A stretch of DNA of 64,000 bases, from the NCBI RefSeq assembly GCF_034661235.1, contig NZ_CP141059.1, forward strand, positions 2,479,501 to 2,543,500, read 5' to 3'. Position 1 is the stretch's first letter, and every line of letters starts with the position of its first letter. The notes below the pieces were generated by a model. It was not told the DNA's origin. It saw only the letters and a program-made list of their open reading frames with translations, and ran no database searches. Positions 53,810-62,143 of this stretch are shown piece after piece. Source of the stretch: Nocardioides bizhenqiangii. GTDB taxonomy: Bacteria > Actinomycetota > Actinomycetes > Propionibacteriales > Nocardioidaceae. The translations under genes were made by a program, and so were the position numbers.

Positions 53810-54853
53810 TCAGGCGAGTAGCTCGGCTACCTGCCGGACCTCATCCGCACTGCGACAGCTGAGCAGCAGCGTGGTCACCCCGGTCTCCTCCCAGGCGGCG
53901 ACCCGGTCCTTGACGTAGGCGGCGTCGCCGATGATGTGCATCTCCTCGACGAGCTCGTCAGGGATCAGGGCCGTCGCCTCCTCGCGCTTCTGGGAGAGGA
54001 ACAGCTCCTGGACCTGGTCGGTGATGGTGGCGTACCCCATCCGCTCGAAGACGTTCTTGTGGAAGTTCTGGTCCTTCGCGCCCATACCGCCCATGTAGAG
54101 GGCGATCACCGGCTTGATCCCCTCGACGACCGCGCGGCGCTCGTCCTCGGTCTCGGTGATCTGGAGGTGGCACGTCGCGGCGATCTCGAAGTCGGCGCGA
54201 GTACGGCGTGCGCTCTGCCGCGCGAAGCCCTCGTCCAGCCACGGCTGGTACATCCCCGCGCTCTTCGGCGTGTAGAAGATCGGGATCCAGCCGTCGGCGA
54301 TCTCGGCCGTCTGGGCGACGTTCTTGGGTCCCTCGGCGCCGAGCCAGATCGGGATGTCGGCCCGCAAGGGGTGGACGATCGGCTTGAGCGGCTTGCCGAG
54401 TCCCACCGACCCGGGTCCGTTGTAGGGCAGCGGGTAGTGCGGGCCGTCGTTGGTCACCGGACCCTCACGCGCGAGCACCTTGCGGATGATGTCGACGACC
54501 TCGCGGGTGCGGGCCAGCGGCTTGGCGAACGGCTGGCCGTACCAGCCCTCGACCACCTGCGGGCCACTCACGCCCATGCCGAGGACGACCCGCCCACCGG
54601 TGAGGTGGTCGAGCGTGAGCGCGTGCATCGCGATCGACGTCGGTGACCGTCCCGACATCTGCACGATCGACGTGCCCAGCCGGACCCGGGACGTCTCCCG
54701 TCCCCACCAGGCAAGCGGGGTGAACGCGTCGCTCCCCCATGCCTCGGCGGTGAAGATGGCGTCGAACCCCGCGTCCTCCGCGGCCGCCACCAGCTCCGCG
54801 ACGCCCTGCGGGGGCTGCGCGCCCCAGTAGCCCAGCTGCAGTCCCAGCTTCAT
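53810..54853 (-). CDS. LLM-class F420-dependent oxidoreductase
   Basis: Luciferase-like TIM-barrel enzyme of 347 residues that probably uses F420 or FMN. Family features are MKLGLQLGYWGAQPPQG, AEDAGFDAIFTAEAWGSDAFTPL, GRVVLGMGVSGPQVVEGWYGQPF and PIWLGAEGPKNVAQTAEIADGWIPIF. It resembles the mycobacterial Rv3520c type, which likewise lies divergent from a DUF35 gene followed by ltp4 and ltp3. The reaction in sterol breakdown is unknown. The shared KstR operator is 33 bases upstream of its ATG. Confidence 0.86.
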   Translation of the reverse strand: MKLGLQLGYWGAQPPQGVAELVAAAEDAGFDAIFTAEAWGSDAFTPLAWWGRETSRVRLGTSIVQMSGRSPTSIAMHALTLDHLTGGRVVLGMGVSGPQVVEGWYGQPFAKPLARTREVVDIIRKVLAREGPVTNDGPHYPLPYNGPGSVGLGKPLKPIVHPLRADIPIWLGAEGPKNVAQTAEIADGWIPIFYTPKSAGMYQPWLDEGFARQSARRTRADFEIAATCHLQITETEDERRAVVEGIKPVIALYMGGMGAKDQNFHKNVFERMGYATITDQVQELFLSQKREEATALIPDELVEEMHIIGDAAYVKDRVAAWEETGVTTLLLSCRSADEVRQVAELLA

Positions 54854-54886
54854 GAGACACAGCATGCCACCACTTGAAGGCGAAAC

Positions 54887-54900
54887 TAGAACGTGTTTCA
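54887..54900. promoter_or_regulatory. KstR operator of the LLM / DUF35-ltp module
   Basis: TAGAACGTGTTTCA fits TnnAACnnGTTnnA. It lies nine bases before the DUF35 gene and 33 bases from the divergent LLM oxidoreductase start, within a promoter of 56 bases, and should control both. Confidence 0.85.
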
Positions 54901-54909
54901 CTTTCGCCC

Positions 54910-55875
54910 ATGAGCCGGACCCTGCAGGCGCCTGTCACCGTCGCCTTCGACTACACCCGTTCCACCGGTCCCGTCATCGGCCGCTTCTTCTCCGGCCTCC
55001 GCGACGGCGTGGTCGTCGGCGGCCGGACATCCTCGGGCGAGGTGGTCGTGCCGCCTCTCGAGTTCGACCCGGGGACTCACGAGGCGACGACCGACTTCGT
55101 CGAGGTCTCCAGCGTCGGGACCGTGACGTCATGGACCTGGGTGCCCCAGCCGGTGAAGGCGCAGCCGTTCGACCATCCCTTCGCGTTCGCGCTCGTCACC
55201 CTGGACGGCGCCACTGCTCCATTGCTCCACGCACTGGACGTGGCCTCGCCGGAAGACGTGACCACCGGGATGCGCGTCCGGATCCGCTGGGCCGAGGAAC
55301 GCACCGGCGCCATCACGGACATCGCTTGCTTCGAGCCGCTGGCACCGGGCGAGGCCGAGACTCCGAACGAGGTCGCCGCCAGCGCTCACGACGAGGCCGT
55401 CACCGGCGTCGTCGTACCGGTGTCGCTCGACTACAACTACGCGGCCTCCCCGGAGGAGTCCCTGTTCTACCGGGGCCTCAACGAGGGCCGGATCATGGGC
55501 CAGCGCTGCCCCACCTGCCAGAAGGTCTACATCCCGCCGCGCAGCGCCTGCCCCGCCGACGGCACTCCTACCGCGGAGGAGGTCGAGCTCTCGCAGACGG
55601 GCACGGTGACCACGTTCTGCATCGTCAACGTGCCGTTCCTGGGGCAGAAGATCACCCCGCCCTACGTCTCCGCCTACGTGCTCCTCGACGGCGCCGACAT
55701 CGCCGTCCTGCACCTGATCCTCGGCGTCCCCGCCGAGGAGGTCCGGATGGGCATGCGCGTCAAGGCCGTCTGGAAACCGAAGGACGAGTGGACGTTCTCA
55801 CTGGAGAACATCGACCACTTCGCGCCGACCGGCGATCCGGACGCCGACTTCGACACCTACAAGCACCACCTCTGA
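54910..55875 (+). CDS. Tandem DUF35/OB-fold acyl-CoA-associated protein
   Basis: A 321-residue fusion of two DUF35-like OB domains. The N-terminal half (residues about 1-150) lacks a zinc ribbon. The second half has a rubredoxin-like ribbon starting CPTCQKVYIPPRSACPADG, where the fourth Cys is missing, then an OB fold (VTTFCIVNVPFLGQ...). DUF35 proteins bind thiolase-like partners; in M. tuberculosis ChsH2-DUF35 works with Ltp2 in retro-aldol side-chain cleavage. It starts ATG at 54910, nine bases after a KstR operator and without a ribosome-binding site, and is followed 12 bases later by the Ltp4-like gene. Confidence 0.83.
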   Translation: MSRTLQAPVTVAFDYTRSTGPVIGRFFSGLRDGVVVGGRTSSGEVVVPPLEFDPGTHEATTDFVEVSSVGTVTSWTWVPQPVKAQPFDHPFAFALVTLDGATAPLLHALDVASPEDVTTGMRVRIRWAEERTGAITDIACFEPLAPGEAETPNEVAASAHDEAVTGVVVPVSLDYNYAASPEESLFYRGLNEGRIMGQRCPTCQKVYIPPRSACPADGTPTAEEVELSQTGTVTTFCIVNVPFLGQKITPPYVSAYVLLDGADIAVLHLILGVPAEEVRMGMRVKAVWKPKDEWTFSLENIDHFAPTGDPDADFDTYKHHL

Positions 55876-55887
55876 GGAGAGCGTTCA

Positions 55888-56964
55888 ATGAGAGACGTCG
55901 CCGTCGTCGGGTTCGCCCAGCGACAGATGCCGGAGTTCGACGGGTCCCCGACCTGCGTCGAGCTCCTCGTCCCCCTCTTCAAGGAGTGCTACGAGCAGAC
56001 CGGATGGACCCGGAAGGACGTCGGGTTCTGGTGCTCCGGCTCCTCGGACTACCTGGCCGGGCGCTCGTTCTCGTTCGTCCAGGCGGTCGACGCGATCGGC
56101 GTGATCCCGCCGGTCAACGAGTCGCACGTCGAGATGGACCTCGCCTGGGCGATGTACGAGGCGTGGATCAAGATCCAGACCGGCGAGGTCGACACGGCTC
56201 TCGTCTACGCCTTCGGTAAGAGCTCGGCCGGCGTGCTCCGTCGTACCCTCGCCCTCCAGCTGGAGCCCTACACGATGACGCCGCTGTGGCCCGACACCGT
56301 CTCCCTGGCGGGCCTGCAGGCCCGGACCGGCATCGACGCCGGGCTGTGGGACGAGCGCGCCATGGCGGAGGTCGCCAACCGGTCGCTGACCGACGCCGAG
56401 AAGAACGAGTACGCCGTCCGGAAGGGCGGGTCGTCTGTCGACGAGCTGCTCGGCCGGCCGATGTACGCCGACCCGCTCCGCAAGCACGACTGCGCGCCGG
56501 TCACCGACGGCGCGGCCGCCCTCGTGCTCGCCGCGGGCGACCGCGCCCGCGAGGTGCGGGACCGGCCCGCCTGGCTGACCGGCATCTCCCACTACGTCGA
56601 CCCGATGGGGATGGGCGTTCGCGACCTGACCCGGTCGCCCTCCGCCCGACGCGCGGGCGCGGCGCTCGACCTGGACGGGGTGGAGGTGGCCGAGCTGCAC
56701 GCGCCGTTCAGCCACCAGGAGCTGATCCTGCGCAGCGAGCTGGGTCTGGCCGACGACGTCGCGATCAACCCGTCGGGCGGGGCGCTCGCCAGCAACCCGA
56801 TGTTCTCCGCCGGTGGGATCCGGGTGGGCGAGGCGGCCCAGCGGATCTGGTCCGGCGAGGCCGGCAAGGTGCTGGCACACGCCACCTCTGGCCCCGCGCT
56901 GCAGCAGAACCTCGTGTGCACACTCGCCGCGTCGACATCCGCTACCGAAGGAGCAGGGAACTGA
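55888..56964 (+). CDS. ltp4: Ltp4-like thiolase-family aldol lyase
   Basis: Non-decarboxylating thiolase-fold protein of 358 residues. The start (MRDVAVVGFAQ) and the C-terminal NPSGGALASNPMFSAG glycine-rich loop match the SCP-x/Ltp family. The classical N-terminal catalytic Cys position (near ESHVEMDLAWA) has no Cys, as expected of retro-aldol lyases rather than thiolases; a Glu/His there may act instead. In Rhodococcus, Ltp3 and Ltp4 are needed to split C24-branched sterol side chains. AGGAGAG precedes the ATG; it overlaps the next gene by one base. Confidence 0.82.
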   Translation: MRDVAVVGFAQRQMPEFDGSPTCVELLVPLFKECYEQTGWTRKDVGFWCSGSSDYLAGRSFSFVQAVDAIGVIPPVNESHVEMDLAWAMYEAWIKIQTGEVDTALVYAFGKSSAGVLRRTLALQLEPYTMTPLWPDTVSLAGLQARTGIDAGLWDERAMAEVANRSLTDAEKNEYAVRKGGSSVDELLGRPMYADPLRKHDCAPVTDGAAALVLAAGDRAREVRDRPAWLTGISHYVDPMGMGVRDLTRSPSARRAGAALDLDGVEVAELHAPFSHQELILRSELGLADDVAINPSGGALASNPMFSAGGIRVGEAAQRIWSGEAGKVLAHATSGPALQQNLVCTLAASTSATEGAGN

Positions 56965-58127
56965 TGGGCAAGCAACCTGCCGCGATCATCGGCGTCGGCC
57001 AGACCCACCACCGCGCCAAGCGCGAGGACGTCTCGATGGCGGGCCTCTGCAGGGAGGCCATCGACCGGGCGCTCGCCGACGCGAACCTGTCGCTCGACGA
57101 CATCGACGCGATCGTGGTCGGCAAGGCGCCCGACCTGTTCGAGGGCGTGATGATGCCGGAGCTGTTCCTGGCGGACGCACTCGGCGCGGCGGGCAAGCCG
57201 CTGCTGCGGGTGCACACCGCCGGCTCGGTGGGCGGGTCCACCGCGATCGTCGCCTCCTCCCTCGTGCAGGCCGGCGTCCATCGGCGGGTGCTGACCGTCG
57301 CCTACGAGAAGCAGTCGGAGTCCAACGCGATGTGGGCGCTGTCGGTGCCCCTGCCGTTCAACATGCCGGTGCACGCCGGGGCTGGCGGCTACTTCGCGCC
57401 GCACGTGCGCTCGTACATCCGGCGGTCACAGGCACCCACGCACGTGGGCGCGATCGTCGCGGCGAAGGACCGCAACAACGCGCTGAAGAACCCCTACGCG
57501 CACCTGCACAACGAAGGCACCACGGTCGAGTCGGTGCTGGCGTCGCAGATGCTCTGGGACCCGATCCGGTACGACGAGACCTGCCCGTCCAGCGACGGCG
57601 CGTGCGCCTTGGTGATCGTCGACGAGCAGACCGCCGCGTCCTCCCCGAACCCGGCCTGGATCCACGGCACGGTCATGCGCTCGGAGGCGACGACCGCGGC
57701 CGAGCGCGACCAGGTCAACCCGCAGGCCGGCCGCGATGCGGCCGCTGCGCTGTGGAAGCAGTCGGGCATCACCAACCCGCTCGAGGAGATCGACACTGCG
57801 GAGATCTATGTGCCGTTCTCGTGGTTCGAGCCGATGTGGCTGGAGAACCTCGGCTTCGCGGCCGAGGGCGACGGCTGGAAGCTCACGGAGGCCGGAGAGA
57901 CCGCGATGGACGGCAAGATCCCGGTCAACTGCTCCGGCGGCGTGCTCTCCTCCAACCCGATCGGCGCGTCTGGCATGCTCCGCTTCGGCGAGGCCGCCCT
58001 CCAGGTCCGCGGCGCGGCCGGGGAGCATCAGGTCGACGGTGCCCGACGCGCGCTGGGCCATGCCTACGGCGGCGGGTCGCAGTTCTTCGCGATGTGGGTG
58101 GTCGGCTCCGAGAAGCCCTCGAACTGA
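56964..58127 (+). CDS. ltp3: Ltp3-like thiolase-family aldol lyase
   Basis: A 387-residue thiolase-fold protein (IIGVGQTHHRAK, RVHTAGSVGGSTAIVASS, NCSGGVLSSNPIGASGMLRFGEAA, GHAYGGGSQFF). The nucleophile position in HTAGSVGGS is Ser/Gly instead of Cys, so thiolysis is unlikely. The end GGxLSSNPIGASG is the conserved C-terminal motif of the family. It should pair with the Ltp4-like and DUF35 proteins to cleave a sterol side chain by retro-aldol reaction, as in Rhodococcus. TGATG coupling joins both neighbours. Confidence 0.82.
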   Translation: MGKQPAAIIGVGQTHHRAKREDVSMAGLCREAIDRALADANLSLDDIDAIVVGKAPDLFEGVMMPELFLADALGAAGKPLLRVHTAGSVGGSTAIVASSLVQAGVHRRVLTVAYEKQSESNAMWALSVPLPFNMPVHAGAGGYFAPHVRSYIRRSQAPTHVGAIVAAKDRNNALKNPYAHLHNEGTTVESVLASQMLWDPIRYDETCPSSDGACALVIVDEQTAASSPNPAWIHGTVMRSEATTAAERDQVNPQAGRDAAAALWKQSGITNPLEEIDTAEIYVPFSWFEPMWLENLGFAAEGDGWKLTEAGETAMDGKIPVNCSGGVLSSNPIGASGMLRFGEAALQVRGAAGEHQVDGARRALGHAYGGGSQFFAMWVVGSEKPSN

Positions 58128-58960
58128 TGACGTCCGACGCCGACGGTGGCACCGAAGGCTTCGTCCTGGTCGACCGGCCGCGACCCGATGTCGCGGTCGT
58201 CACGCTCAACCGCACCGAGCGGATGAACTCCATGGCGTTCGACGTCATGGTCCCGTTCCGGGACGCGCTGCGGCAGCTGGGCGACGACAATGACGTGCGT
58301 GTCGTCATTCTCACCGGCGCCGGCCGGGCGTTCTGCTCGGGTGCCGACCAGAGCGGCGAGCGCGGCCGGATGCCCAACATCGACGGTCTGACCGGCGTGA
58401 CCGTAGCCCTGCGCGCGATGGAGCTGCTGGACGACATCATCGTCACCCTGCGACGGCTCCACCAGCCGGTGATCGCCGCCGTCAACGGACCTGCCATCGG
58501 CGGCGGGCTGTGCCTCGCCCTGGCGTGCGACGTCCGGGTCGCGGCGGAGTCCGCGTTCTTCCGCGCCGCCGGGATCAACAACGGCCTCACCGCCAGCGAG
58601 CTCGGCCTCAGCTACCTGCTCCCGCGGGCCGTCGGCACGTCCCGAGCAGCGGAGATCATGCTGACCGGCCGGGACGTCGATGCGGTCGAGGCGGCGTCGA
58701 TCGGTCTGGTGTCGCGTGTCGTCCCGGACGACCAGCTGCTCGACAGCTGCCTCGAGACCGCGGCCGACATCACCCGCTGGAGCCGGCCGGGCGTCGAGCT
58801 GACCAAGCGCACCCTCCAGGACAGCCTCGACGCCGCCAGCCTCGAGCAGCACATGCACGCCGAGGGCGCCGGGCAGCTGCTGGTGCGGCTGATGACGCAG
58901 AACTTCGAGGAGGCCGTCGCGGCCCGCAAGGAGAAGCGCGAGCCCAAGTTCCTGGATTGA
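58127..58960 (+). CDS. Enoyl-CoA hydratase/isomerase family protein
   Basis: Crotonase-fold protein of 277 residues with ILTGAGRAFCSGADQSGER and AVNGPAIGGGLCLALACDVRVAAESAFFRAAG oxyanion segments and a Glu in GLTASELGLSYLLPRAVG. It starts one base into the ltp3 stop (TGATG), so it is the last gene of the DUF35-ltp operon, a place without counterpart in the four-gene mycobacterial unit. It may hydrate the enoyl-CoA before aldol cleavage; substrate inferred from position only. A REP-like remnant follows. Confidence 0.83.
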   Translation: MTSDADGGTEGFVLVDRPRPDVAVVTLNRTERMNSMAFDVMVPFRDALRQLGDDNDVRVVILTGAGRAFCSGADQSGERGRMPNIDGLTGVTVALRAMELLDDIIVTLRRLHQPVIAAVNGPAIGGGLCLALACDVRVAAESAFFRAAGINNGLTASELGLSYLLPRAVGTSRAAEIMLTGRDVDAVEAASIGLVSRVVPDDQLLDSCLETAADITRWSRPGVELTKRTLQDSLDAASLEQHMHAEGAGQLLVRLMTQNFEEAVAARKEKREPKFLD

Positions 58961-59005
58961 TCGCCACTTGCTGGTCGAACGTGTCGAGACCGTACCCTTG
59001 ACCGC

Positions 59006-59773
59006 GTGATCGAGCTCCGCACCCCGACCCAGATCGAGCAGATGCGTCCTGCCGGGCGCTTCGTGGCCTCGGTCATCAGCGCCCTGGCCGAGAAGGCGGA
59101 CGTCGGGGTCAACCTGCTGGAGCTCGACGAGCTGGCGCACCGGATGATCAAGGACGCCGGCGCCGAGTCCTGCTACATCGACTACCACCCGTCGTTCGGC
59201 GCGATGCCGTTCGGCAAGGTGCTCTGCACGTCGGTCAACGACGCCGTGCTGCACGGCCTGCCGTTCGACTACACGTTGAAGGACGGCGACCTGCTGTCGG
59301 TCGACTTCGCTGCCGCGGTCGACGGCTGGGTCTCCGACTCCGCGCTCTCCGTCGTCGTCGGTACGCCTCGCACCGAGGACGTCTGGCTGATCGACGTCGC
59401 CCAGCGGGCGCTCGACGCCGGCATCGCCGCCGCCCGGGCCGGCAACCGGCTCGGCGACATCTCGCACGCGATCGGCTCCGTCGCCCGCGCCGAAGGCCTC
59501 AAGGTCAACCTGCAGTTCGGCGGCCACGGCGTCGGCCGCACCATGCACGGCGACCCGCACGTGGCCAACGATGGTCAGGCCGGTCGCGGCCTCAAGCTCC
59601 GCCCCGGTCTGGTCATCGCGATCGAGCCGTGGTTCCTGCACACCACCGACGAGATCCGGTTCGACCCCGACGGCTGGACGATCCGCAGCGCCGACGGGTC
59701 CCGCGGCGCGCACGTCGAGCACACGGTCGCCCTCACCGAGGGCGACCCGATCGTGCTGACGGCGCGGGACTAG
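59006..59773 (+). CDS. map: Methionine aminopeptidase, type I
   Basis: Removes the initiator Met from new proteins. The 255-residue pita-bread fold has His83 in AVLHGLP and metal ligands Asp100 (LSVDFAA), Asp111 (SDSALS), His174 (GGHGVGRTMH), Glu207 (AIEPWF) and Glu239 (HVEHTVAL). A short N-terminus with no zinc-finger extension fits type Ia. GTG at 59006 lies 45 bases after the crotonase gene with no clear ribosome-binding site. Likely an independent transcript. Confidence 0.95.
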   Translation: MIELRTPTQIEQMRPAGRFVASVISALAEKADVGVNLLELDELAHRMIKDAGAESCYIDYHPSFGAMPFGKVLCTSVNDAVLHGLPFDYTLKDGDLLSVDFAAAVDGWVSDSALSVVVGTPRTEDVWLIDVAQRALDAGIAAARAGNRLGDISHAIGSVARAEGLKVNLQFGGHGVGRTMHGDPHVANDGQAGRGLKLRPGLVIAIEPWFLHTTDEIRFDPDGWTIRSADGSRGAHVEHTVALTEGDPIVLTARD

Positions 59774-59919
59774 TCGAGTCCGACGACGAACCCGTAGATG
59801 CCGAACGCCACTCCGATGCCCACGATCAGCCAGAGGGAGATCCAGGCATACGTGTGCATCGTGTGCTGGTAGCTGTTCTCCGAATATCCCGAGAACCGCT
59901 CGGTGTCCGTGTCACTCAT
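59770..59919 (-). CDS. Small membrane protein, 49 aa
   Basis: A 49-residue protein with a polar N-terminus (MSDTDTERFSGYSENSYQHTMH) and one helix (WISLWLIVGIGVAFGIYGFVVGL). The ATG at 59919 is preceded by AGGAG. The frame runs on upstream without support. Small single-helix proteins of this type are common in Nocardioides-like genomes; function unknown. Its stop overlaps the map stop region by four bases in convergent orientation. Confidence 0.65.
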   Translation of the reverse strand: MSDTDTERFSGYSENSYQHTMHTYAWISLWLIVGIGVAFGIYGFVVGLD

Positions 59920-60040
59920 CGAAGCGCTCCTGAGGTGCTGGGCGATCTCTCGGCACAACCGTAGCGCCGCCAGCAGGCGTTGGCGCCCATCTGCGCCGGC
60001 GGACCCGAAGGTCTTCGCGTCCACACGATGCTGATCCTCG

Positions 60041-61438
60041 TCAGGCCGCTCCCGCGTCGATCGTTGCGCGATCGTGGCGGGGGAATCTCGCCGCTGCGGC
60101 GATGGCGCCCAGCGCGGCGATGGCAGCGAGGGCGACGAACGCGGCTCGGAACCCCTCGATGCCGGCCTGCGACGTGAGAACCGTTGCGACCACGGCCACG
60201 CCGATCGCCCCACCGATCTCGCGCGATGTCTCGACGAGCCCGGAAGCGAGGCCGGTCAGCCGTTCCTCGACACCGGCGAGTGCGGCAATCTGGATGGCCG
60301 GCGCCGCTGCCCCCACCGCGATCCCGGCGAGAAGGAATGCCGGTAGCAGGTCGGTCCAGTAGTCGGCATCCGCCGGGACGCGGGCCAGCAGCAGCATGGC
60401 GACCGCGAGCAGTCCCTGTCCACCGATCAGCAACGTCCTAGGACCGAGCACGGCGGCAAGCTTGCTCCCGGTGAGGCCAGCGGCGAAGAACGAGATGCCC
60501 GATGTGGCCACCCACGCGACGCCCGTCTTCGTTGCCGAGTAGCCCAGCACCTGCTGCATGAGCAACGTACCCACGAAGATCAGCGCGAAGAACGTGCTGA
60601 ACGTGAAGAGGGCGCTCAGGTTGGCGGCTATGAGCGTTCGGTTGCGCACCGCGATGCCCGGGATGAGTGGCTCCCGCGAGGTCGACTCGATGGCGAGAAA
60701 CGCGCCCATCAGCGCGGCCGCGCCGGCGAAAAGAGCAAGCGTCGACCACGCCACCCACCCGTCGTCCGGTCCTTGGCTCAGCGCATAGACGACCAGCAGA
60801 ATGCTTCCAGTGAGCGTCACCGCGCCGGCGATGTCGAACGGTTCGCCGGAATCGTCGCGCGCCTCACCCCTGAGAAGCCGTGCCGTCATCGCGATCAGGA
60901 CGATGCCGATCGGCACGTTCAGCAGGAAGATCGCCCGCCAACCCGGCCCGTCGGTCAGTAGCCCGCTGGCAATGACGCCGACCGTCGCCGAGATGCCCGC
61001 AACAGCGCCGAAGAGACCGAGGGCGCGATTTCGTGCAGCGCCTTCCTCGAACGTGATCGCGAGGATCGACAGGGCAGCCGGGGGGATCATCGCCGCACCG
61101 AATCCCTGGATCGCGCGGGCCGCGATCAGCAGCTCGGCGCTCTCCGCCAGTCCCGCCAGCAGTGACGCGGCGGTGAAGACCGCCAGGCCCGAGATCAGCA
61201 CGCGCTTGCGCCCGAGCAGGTCGGCCAACCGGCCGCCGAGCAGCAGGAAGCCACCGAGCATCAACCCGTAGGCGATCACCACCCACTGCAGAGAGTCCTG
61301 GCTCATGGCGAGGTCGACCTGGATCGAGGGCAGCGCGACGTTCACGATCGCGATGTCCAGGACGACCATGAACTGCGCCGCGCACAGCAGCAGCAGTATC
61401 AACCCCGTCTTCGGAGGCGTGGTGGTCACGGTCGTCAT
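60041..61438 (-). CDS. MFS transporter, DHA2/EmrB-type drug exporter
   Basis: Multidrug efflux pump of 465 residues with about 14 transmembrane helices. The start has QFMVVLDIAIVNVALPSIQ, the hallmark of the DHA2 family, followed by motif A-like GGRLADLLGRKRVL and the antiporter motif region GGAIGVAVVATVL near the end. It expels toxic compounds using the proton gradient. ATG at 61438 overlaps the DHFR-like gene stop by four bases, so the two are co-expressed. Confidence 0.9.
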   Translation of the reverse strand: MTTVTTTPPKTGLILLLLCAAQFMVVLDIAIVNVALPSIQVDLAMSQDSLQWVVIAYGLMLGGFLLLGGRLADLLGRKRVLISGLAVFTAASLLAGLAESAELLIAARAIQGFGAAMIPPAALSILAITFEEGAARNRALGLFGAVAGISATVGVIASGLLTDGPGWRAIFLLNVPIGIVLIAMTARLLRGEARDDSGEPFDIAGAVTLTGSILLVVYALSQGPDDGWVAWSTLALFAGAAALMGAFLAIESTSREPLIPGIAVRNRTLIAANLSALFTFSTFFALIFVGTLLMQQVLGYSATKTGVAWVATSGISFFAAGLTGSKLAAVLGPRTLLIGGQGLLAVAMLLLARVPADADYWTDLLPAFLLAGIAVGAAAPAIQIAALAGVEERLTGLASGLVETSREIGGAIGVAVVATVLTSQAGIEGFRAAFVALAAIAALGAIAAAARFPRHDRATIDAGAA

Positions 61439-62007
61439 GCGGCCACGACCTCGAAGGTCAGGTGGGGAAGGCTCCCCAGCAGCCGGCTGTCGGTGAGGCG
61501 GAAGGTCTTGCGGCTCGCCGTCTCGCCCCAGAGCGACGGCCCCGCGCCGACGACGAACGGGTGGATGGTCAGCCGGAGCTCGTCGACGAGGTCGTGGTCG
61601 AGGAGCAGCCTTACCAGCAAGGCGCTGGCGTAGACCACGATGTCGCCGTCCGTTTCGGTGCGCAGCTTGGCGACCTGCTCCACGACGTCACCGCTGAGAA
61701 CCGTCGCGTTGCCCCACTGCGGCTCATCGAGCGTCGAGGAGACGACGTACTTCGGCATCGTGTTCAGGCGGTCTGCCCACTCGCCGGCGCGGTCCCGCCA
61801 GCGTGCGGCGAACCAAGCGTCGCTGCGACGACCCAAGAGCAGTGCCTCGGCTGCGACCGACTCGGCGAACTCGTGCTCGGTCCACCTCGCGCGGTCGGCC
61901 TGCGACATCTCGTTCACCCAGCCGCCGCGGCCGGTTCCCTCCACTCCGGACGGGTCTTCGACCACCCCGTCGAGGGAGATCTGTTCGCTGACCACGATCT
62001 TGCCCAT
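61435..62007 (-). CDS. Dihydrofolate reductase/RibD C-terminal family protein
   Basis: A 190-residue RibD_C/DHFR-fold protein with KIVVSEQISLDGVVEDPSG at the start, LLLGRRSDAWFAARW, VVSSTLDEPQWGNATVLSGD, DGDIVVYASALLVRLLLDHDLVDELRLTIHPFVVGAGPSLW. Such stand-alone proteins rarely have proven DHFR activity and are often found with ECF sigma factors. ATG at 62007 gives the usual N-terminus. It precedes the MFS pump in the same operon and is divergent from an ECF sigma gene 136 bases away. Confidence 0.83.
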   Translation of the reverse strand: MGKIVVSEQISLDGVVEDPSGVEGTGRGGWVNEMSQADRARWTEHEFAESVAAEALLLGRRSDAWFAARWRDRAGEWADRLNTMPKYVVSSTLDEPQWGNATVLSGDVVEQVAKLRTETDGDIVVYASALLVRLLLDHDLVDELRLTIHPFVVGAGPSLWGETASRKTFRLTDSRLLGSLPHLTFEVVAA

Positions 62008-62143
62008 GGCTATCGCCTTCCATCGTTGACTGTCATGGGGATAGACACCGGACCATTGGGAAAGCGGGCGTCGACCGAGCGCCCATTTCTCGGCTTGTGC
62101 GGTGTCAGTACCGGGAGAAGACGAGTCCGACGAAGAGGCACCC

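Noticed and set aside
58970..58991. A full REP element
   Set aside because: Only a short match to the ends (GCTGGTCGA, GTCGAGACC) remains, without a paired second end; treated as a decayed remnant.
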